Assembly: GCF_040954835.1 (NCBI RefSeq)
Contig: NC_090706.1
Coordinates: forward strand, 29,459,148 to 29,523,147
Direction: 5' to 3'
Length of the DNA stretch: 64,000 bases
DNA from: Lepisosteus oculatus
Taxonomy: Eukaryota > Chordata > Actinopteri > Semionotiformes > Lepisosteidae
In this document: in pieces, positions 58,150 to 64,000 of the stretch
Position numbering within the stretch: position 1 is the stretch's first letter
Layout: the number at the start of each line of letters is the position of its first letter
The notes under the pieces: generated by a model
Told to the model about the DNA's origin: nothing
The model's database searches: none
The model's input: the letters and a program-made list of their open reading frames with translations, nothing else
Translations under genes and position numbers: made by a program

Positions 58150-58290
58150 TACAGGCTGTCAAACTGCAGGGAACAGGAGACACGTCTTTACACAGAGGGT
58201 GGTGGGAGTGTGGAACAAGCTGCCCGGCCATGTAAATGCCGATACCCTGGAGTCTTTCCAGAAACAGTTGGCGGAGGCCCTAACAATACG
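58150..58290 (+). mobile_element. Dispersed repeat (GGTGGTGGGAGTGTGGAACA family)
   Basis: Contains ACACAGAGGGTGGTGGGAGT and AGTCTTTCCAGAAACAGTTG. It is the fullest plus-strand copy of the family also seen at 30.8 and 39.1 kb. Confidence 0.55.
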
Positions 58291-58339
58291 AACGACCAGA
58301 CCAGCGTTTGACACTGTTCTTGTGCTTTTCTGTCAGCTC

Positions 58340-58710
58340 TTGAGAGTGTGTGAGTGTGCCATTGTATGATTGTGTGGTGTTGCTTGTGTATGCATGGGTG
58401 TGTGTGTATGGTGGTCTCTGTGCATATGTATATGTGTATATAAATGTGTGTGTGATTGTGACTCAGAGTGTGGCCCATGTTTGGGGGAGTGTGTGCATGT
58501 GTGTGAGTATATGATTGTGTATGACTGTGTGTGTGAATGTATGTGTGTGTGTATGAGTGTTTGTTAGTGTATTACTGAGTTTGTGTGAGTCTATATGCAT
58601 ATGTGGGTGGGTGGGTGTATGTTTTTGACTGTGTGTGTGAGTGTATATGTGTACGTGTGTGTATGACTGTGTGTGTGAGTGTATCATTGTGAGCATGTGT
58701 GTGGTGTCCA
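58340..58710. repeat. TG-rich low-complexity region
   Basis: Irregular TGTG, TGAGTGTG and TATGTGTG runs, with no regular unit. Confidence 0.9.
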
Positions 58711-60610
58711 GCCCTGGTCCTGCAGGTCTGAGGGGTCACCCTTAACTCTGCAGTTTCTGCCCCCTGGAGCACTAATCTCCCTCTGACCCCTGGAGCACAG
58801 AGCTCAGAGATCGGCTGACCTGCAGACCCTGCACCACCACAGCTGACCGCTCCGGTTTAATTCAACCAATTAACAGTCGGGTGACATTAAACAGCCAACG
58901 AGCAGAGGCTGAAGCAAGCTCGGGGGAGACCAGACCTGCCCCGCGACCCGCCACAGAGAGCGCGCGCTCTCCGGGCTCGGGCGAAGCGTGTCCCGCGAGC
59001 CGGCGTTTCCTCGCGCCGCCACGAGGAGGAGCGCTGCCTCGCCGCCGTCAGCGCGCGGCGGTCGCTGTTGCCAGGCCCGCGGATTAGACACCGATCCGGG
59101 CTCCTGCTGTGGATTTCCTCTGAAGTCGTGGGCTGCGGCTTTTCTTTTTTTTTTTTTTTGGCCGGGGGAGGTTTAGATGTGTTGAAAATCTTGGATTCGC
59201 GTGCTTTGTGTGATTAAACAGCGGGTCGTGTGGAGCGGCGCGAGGGACCACTCCCCCCGTGAGCACACAATGAGGAAAAGCACCCCCCCCGCCGCCTCCG
59301 GGTGTCGCCTGGTGTCGCCTTGTGTTTGCAGTTTAATTCGCTCGCCTGGCTGCAGGTGTGCTGGGGGAAAGGCGCTCTGCTCCCTCCCGGAGAACAAAAT
59401 ATTGACATTCACCCCTCCCCCCGCAGCGAGCAGGTGGGCCGGGGCAGGTAAACAACAGAGGCCGCCTGCACGCGAGCTGGCTGCGCTCGCGACAAGCGCT
59501 GGCGCTGCTGTTCCTGCGCGAGGCTGGCACGCGCTGGGGTTCCCGTCATGCCCGCGGGAAGACGAGCGGCACCTCGCGCTTGACAGCTCGCGCTGGCCGG
59601 CGCTGTGCCCCCTGGTTCGCGGTCCCCTTGCCGGGCCCGTGTGCGAGAGACGCGCCTCTTCGATCGCTTTTTGTTCCTTGCATGTTAAATGTGGGCTTAA
59701 TTCTGGGGCTTTTACTGAAGCAGCCTCAGCCAAGCTCTTTCTTTCGGGGGTGACACACCAGTGTCTCGCCTGGGATTTGAACCTGCAACTCCCCAAATCC
59801 CTCTCCTGATTCCTGCCCGCTGTGCTCCACTGCTGCCTTTCCCAGCGTGCTGTGCTCCAGCCGTCCTGGCCAGTGCCGGCCTGCGAGGCCACTATCTTAC
59901 ACTCGTCCCTGCGGGCGACTGTGTGAGTGTGAACGTGCACTAGTGCTGCAAGGGGGAGCTGCGCACTGGTGCGAGACGCAGGTACTCGAAGGTCACCCCT
60001 CCCCCCTTTCCTTTCCTTTGAAGCGCCTGAGCTCTTTGGGAAAACCTTCCTGACACCGGCCCTGGGCCTCGGCCTGCTGTCGCTGAAAGAGGCCCCGCTC
60101 CCTGGGATCTGTCGTCGGCTCTGGCGCCCGGCGGGGCCGCCTGGAGCCAGCTGGCCCTGGGAGAGCTGTCCTGCCCCTCCCCCTGCGGCCCCTGCTCCAG
60201 CAGCCCCCCTCCTCGCCCGGCTCTGTGACCGGCAAACCACCTTGCACCAAAGGGAGCATGCTCCAACACTCCGACGCCTGGGAGAGCTCAGGCCTGTGCG
60301 CCCCGTGCAGGGCCTGATGCAGAGGCTGGTGATGTTTACGTGGGGGGCTCGGGGGGGGAGTGGAGTGTGAAAGTGATCGGCACTCTGCCCTTGTCTGCAG
60401 CGAGCGGTCTGGGCAGGTGGGCCAGCTCCGTGCGTCTCGCCGCTGTCACCCGAGTCCAGAGGGCGGCCTTGAGCGATTCGTCGCGGCCTTGACTGCGCAG
60501 CTCACGGCCCCGCGGCTGCCTGGGGCGCCAGCTGGGCTCAACTTTTAACTCACACTCTGGTGTGGGAACTGCTGGGAAAATCCATTAGGAACCTCCAGTC
60601 CGAGTGCTAC
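58711..60610. other. GC-rich region, no gene recognised
   Basis: CpG-rich at 58.9-59.7 kb with overlapping open frames on both strands, including a 355-codon minus-strand frame without any recognised domain. A poly-T tract lies at 59143-59159. At 59740-59860 a minus-strand GGTTCAAATCCC B-box-like motif suggests a tRNA-derived SINE remnant. This may be intron 1 of the candidate gfra3 gene, or a separate promoter. Confidence 0.35.
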
Positions 60611-60624
60611 ACAATCTTAACATT

Positions 60625-60815
60625 GAGGCTACAGTCCCAGTGCAGTAGAACAGTCCTGTTACAACAGGAGCTACAGTCCCAGTACAGTAGAACAGTCCTG
60701 TTACAACAGGAGCTACAGTCCCAGTGCAGTAGAACAGTCCTGTTACAATAGGAGCTACAGTCCCAGTACAGTAGAACAGTCCTGTTACAACAGGAGCTAC
60801 AGTCCCAGTACAGTA
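60625..60815. repeat. 43-bp minisatellite, about 4.5 copies
   Basis: The unit GCTACAGTCCCAGTGCAGTA plus GAACAGTCCTGTTACAACAGGA. The inner CCTGTTACAACAGG is nearly palindromic. Confidence 0.88.
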
Positions 60816-61194
60816 AAACAGTCTGATCCAGTGTCTGGCGGGGAGTGTGGAGAGAGCAGTCTTGCTGCTGTGATTAGTCTCTGGGTCTGCGACCTTAACC
60901 TCTGCAGGATTTTTAAACCATAAAACCATCAGGTTTGCCTCACGGCTTTCTATAAATCCCAGGCGATTAAGAAATCAATACTACGCATTAAGATTCGCTA
61001 TTATAGGTATAAATTTCTTCAAAGTCATTTACCCTCTGTCTGTCTGCCTCTCTTCTCAATGTTTCTTTCGTTCACTCCCTCCTTCTCTCATTCCTCTTTA
61101 CAGAAAATCATGTCCTCTCTGTATTCTGTAGCACTACGACATCAGCTAGCTAAATATTACACTGTATCCATTGCTTTTATTGCATTAGCATAAG

Positions 61195-61285
61195 TCCCAG
61201 TGCACAGCAGTCTGATCCACTCCAGGCTTTACAGTGCTGTCAGTCACACTCCCAGTGCACAGCAGTGTGATCCAGTCCGGGATGT
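61195..61285 (-). repeat. 55-bp family, locus 5 (about 1.6 copies)
   Basis: Contains CTGATCCACTCCAGGCTTTA in the same inverted orientation as at 20.6 kb. Confidence 0.8.
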
Positions 61286-61524
61286 ACTAGCTGCTAGGCT
61301 CTAGCACAGAAACAATGCCAGGTGCAGGAGATTTCAGTCCTGGCTTATGGCTTTAAGTAACTTGGTCTTGACAGATGTGTGGAATTATCACTGCTTGTTT
61401 GTTAGTGCAGAGTGCTCTTTGTTTGCCTTCAGTATTTCATCAGCGCAGCTCTGTAGAAGAGCCACACCTCTGGTGAAGCCCAGATGGCAATGGGGTGGGA
61501 ACCAGGCATCAGGTCTGCCCGTGG

Positions 61525-62500
61525 ACTGGAGTTCAGGACTGGAGTTCAGGAGGACTGGTGCTCCCAGACACCAGCTCTGCCTGTAGACTAGAGTTCAGGA
61601 GGACTGGTGCTCCCAGGCAGTAGAGAGACACCAGCTCTGCCTGTAGACTGGAGTTCAGGAGGACTGGGGCTCCCAGGCAGTAGAGAGACACCAGCTCTGC
61701 CTGTAGACTGGAGTTCAGGAGGACTGGGGCTCCCAGGCAGTAGAGAGACACCAGCTCTGCCTGTAGACTGGAGTTCAGGAGGACTGGTGCTCCTCAACAG
61801 TAGAGAGACCCCAGCTCTGCCTGTAGACTGGAGTTCAGGAGGACTGGGGCTCCCAGGCAGTAGAGAGACACCAGCTCTGCCTGTAGACTGGAGTTCAGGA
61901 GGACTGGTGCTCCTCCACAGTAGAGAGACCCCAGCTCTGCCTGTAGACTGGAGTTCAGGAGGACTGGGGCTCCCAGGCAGTAGAGAGACACCAGCTCTGC
62001 CTGTAGACTGGAGTTCAGGAGGACTGGTGCTCCTCCACAGTAGAGAGACACCAGCTCTGCCTGTAGACTGGAGTTCAGGAGGTCTGGTTCTGGTCTGGAG
62101 TTCAGGAGGACTGGGGCTCCCAGGCAGTAGAGAGACACCAGCTCTGCCTGTAGACTGGAGTTCAGGAGGACTGGTGCTCCTCCATAGTAGAGAGACAGCA
62201 GCTCTGCCTGTAGACTGGAGTTCAGGAGGACTGGTGCTCCTCCACAGTAGAGAGACAGTAGCTCTGCCTGTAGACTGGAGTTCAGGAGGACTGGTGCTCC
62301 TCCACAGTAGAGAGACACCAGCTCTGCCTGTAGACTGGAGTTCAGGAGGACTGGGGCTCCCGGGCAGTAGAGAGACACCAGCTCTGCCTGTAGACTGGAG
62401 TTCAGGAGGACTGGGGCTCCCAGGCAGCAGAGAGACACCAGCTCTGCCTGTAGACTGGAGTTCAGGAGGACTGGGGTTCCCAGGCAGTAGAGAGGCATCA
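61525..62500. repeat. 60-bp minisatellite, about 16 copies
   Basis: The unit has CTCTGCCTGTAGACTGGAGT and a variable CTCCCAGGCAGTAG or CTCCTCCACAGTAG half. The two subtypes alternate in the middle of the array. The 60-bp period is a multiple of three, so long open frames on both strands are expected and meaningless. Confidence 0.93.
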
Positions 62501-63060
62501 TTCCAGGCGGTGGGGTGTGTGTGGAGGGTGTGTAGAGGGGGGTGTGGAGGTGGTGTGGAGGGTGTGTAGAGGGGTGTGTGGAGGGTGTATAGGGATGTGT
62601 GTGTGTTTATAGATTGGTGTGTGCGGAAGGGCAGTATGCCTGTTTTCTTTAAATCATAGAAGAAATGATGGTTCAATTTTGTAAAAAAATAATTTAAGGC
62701 AAATGCATAATTGATTTTTTTACATAAATCCAAATCAAAGAGGTGTGGAGGAAGGTTAATTTAGCTAAGTGCTGTATAAACATGCAATATATACTTCATA
62801 TGTTTATTTATTTCCAGAAACATATTTATGAGATCGTTCGCGCTGACATCCTGTTTTTCCTTCTCGGAGTACATAATCAACCTTGTTTACAATAAAACTT
62901 GGCTAAAATGGCTCATTAAAAAAATCAAAATTCTTCAAACTCCCCTTCCTGGAGCAGGGTGAGCAGTTGGATCTTGCTTGTCCTTCACATCAGACGGGCA
63001 CTGTTGGGTCTCCTGCCCTCATAGTCCTAGTGTCCTAGTGTCCTGATGTCCTCTTGTCAG
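62501..63060. other. Unassigned AT-rich sequence
   Basis: A short GTGTGGAGGG low-complexity patch is followed by AT-rich single-copy sequence. No exon was seen. Confidence 0.4.
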
Positions 63061-63480
63061 AATGTCTGTGTCCTCATGCAGGAATGTGTGAATGTCCCAG
63101 TGTCCTTGTGTAACAAAGTGTGAATGTCCCAATGTCCTTGTGACACAATGTGTGAATGTCCCAGTGTCCTTGTGTCAGAACATGTGAATGTCCCAGTGTC
63201 CTTGTGACACAATGTGTGAATGTCCCAGTGTCCTTGTGTAACAATGTGGGAATGTCCCAGTGTCCTTGTGACACAATGTGTGAATGTCCCAGTGTCCTTG
63301 TGTCAGAACATGTGAATGTCCCAGTGTCCTTGTGACACAATGTGTGAATGTCCCAGTGTCCTTGTGTCAGAACATGTGAATGTCCCAGTGTCCTTGTGTC
63401 ACAATGTGTGAATGTCCCAGTGTCCTTGTGTCAGAACATGTGAATGTCCCAGTGTCCTTGTGTCACAATGTGTTAATGTC
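63061..63480. repeat. About 31-bp minisatellite, some 13 copies
   Basis: The unit GTGAATGTCCCAGTGTCCTT plus GTGTCAGAACAT or GTGACACAATGT. The two subtypes alternate, giving a higher-order unit of about 62 bp. Confidence 0.9.
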
Positions 63481-63699
63481 ATACTGTTTCTGTGACACGT
63501 CTGTGTGAACGTCCTCATATTTTTACATCGCAATATTCTAGTGTCCTGATGTAGGTTCTTAGACTGTATCCTCTATCCTACAGGCATAGCTGGTCAGTGC
63601 TGCTATCTTCCAATTCTTGGGTCCTAAATCTTGGGGACCTGTCTGTGTGGAGTTTGCATGTTTCCCCCCTGTTCGTTTAGGGTTTCTCTGTGGCTCTGG

Positions 63700-64000
63700 T
63701 TTCCTCCCGCTTCCCAGAGACATGCGGCTGGGTGTGACTGTCCACTCTTAACTGACCCTCCCAGAGACGTGCAGCTGGGTGTGACTGTCCACTCTCAACT
63801 GACCCTCCCAGAGACGTGCAGCTGGGTTTGACTGTCCACTCTCAACTGACCCTCCCAGAGACCTGCGGCTGGGTGTGACTGTCCACTCTCAACTGACCCT
63901 CCCAGAGACGTGCAGCTGGGTGTGACTGTCCACTCTCAACTGACCCTCCCAGAGACCTGCGGCTGGTGTGACTGTCCACTCTCAACTGACCCTCCCAGAG
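63700..64000. repeat. About 47-bp minisatellite running off the window
   Basis: The unit has CTGGGTGTGACTGTCCACTC and AACTGACCCTCCCAGAGAC. About six copies are visible before the end. Confidence 0.9.

Noticed and set aside
59173-60240. Minus-strand frame of 355 codons
   Set aside because: It lies in GC-rich sequence, has no recognised domain, crosses a tRNA-derived SINE-like segment and a poly-T tract, and is matched by open frames on the other strand.
61588-62733. Two-strand open frames of over 300 codons
   Set aside because: The 60-bp unit is a multiple of three and lacks stops. No start context, domain or splice sites support a gene.

Overview
This window is vertebrate nuclear DNA, most likely from a ray-finned fish and plausibly a non-teleost one. 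Genes are split into short exons with GT-AG introns. Promoters are CpG-rich, introns are packed with GC-rich minisatellites, and there are Tc1-like, LINE-like and SINE-like remnants. The species call is an inference from repeat style and gene content.

Three genes can be read exon by exon with consistent splice phases. (1) fam53c, minus strand, coding 18398 to 6681, 4 coding exons, 405 aa. (2) slbp2, the oocyte-type histone mRNA stem-loop-binding protein, minus strand, coding 31411 to 25814, 8 exons, 288 aa. (3) a cdc25 phosphatase of CDC25C type, plus strand, coding 34259 to 43642, 15 exons, 493 aa. slbp2 and cdc25c are head to head, with about 2.8 kb between their start codons. By recalled synteny with human 5q31 (GFRA3 - CDC25C - FAM53C - KDM3B), a CpG-rich signal-peptide exon at 56708-56756 is probably gfra3 exon 1, and the CpG-rich block at 0.9-3.1 kb is where a kdm3b promoter would be expected; neither is proven here.

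Layout: 1-240 minisatellite; 0.86-3.15 kb CpG-rich block; 3.2-3.9 kb SINE-like element with internal tandem expansion; 4.7-5.4 kb 55-bp array; 5.8-18.6 kb fam53c with many intronic arrays; 18.65-19.74 kb LINE 3' end; 19.7-25.4 kb fam53c leader or promoter region; 25.8-31.5 kb slbp2; 33.5-44.6 kb cdc25c; 44.6-50.4 kb repeats, a Tc1-like fragment and one possible acidic-tail exon; 50.5-55.0 kb a 44-bp array of about 4.5 kb; 55.0-57.9 kb CpG-rich promoter; 57.9-64 kb probable first intron with SINE-like sequence and arrays.

The genes fit an egg and early-embryo cell-cycle theme: slbp2 handles stored histone mRNA and cdc25c activates Cdk1.

The most striking feature is that three minisatellites (slbp2 introns 5 and 6, cdc25c intron 14) are built from copies of the adjacent exon-intron junction. 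They multiply real 5' splice sites about 40-fold and 18-fold, and a decayed 3' splice site about 17-fold.
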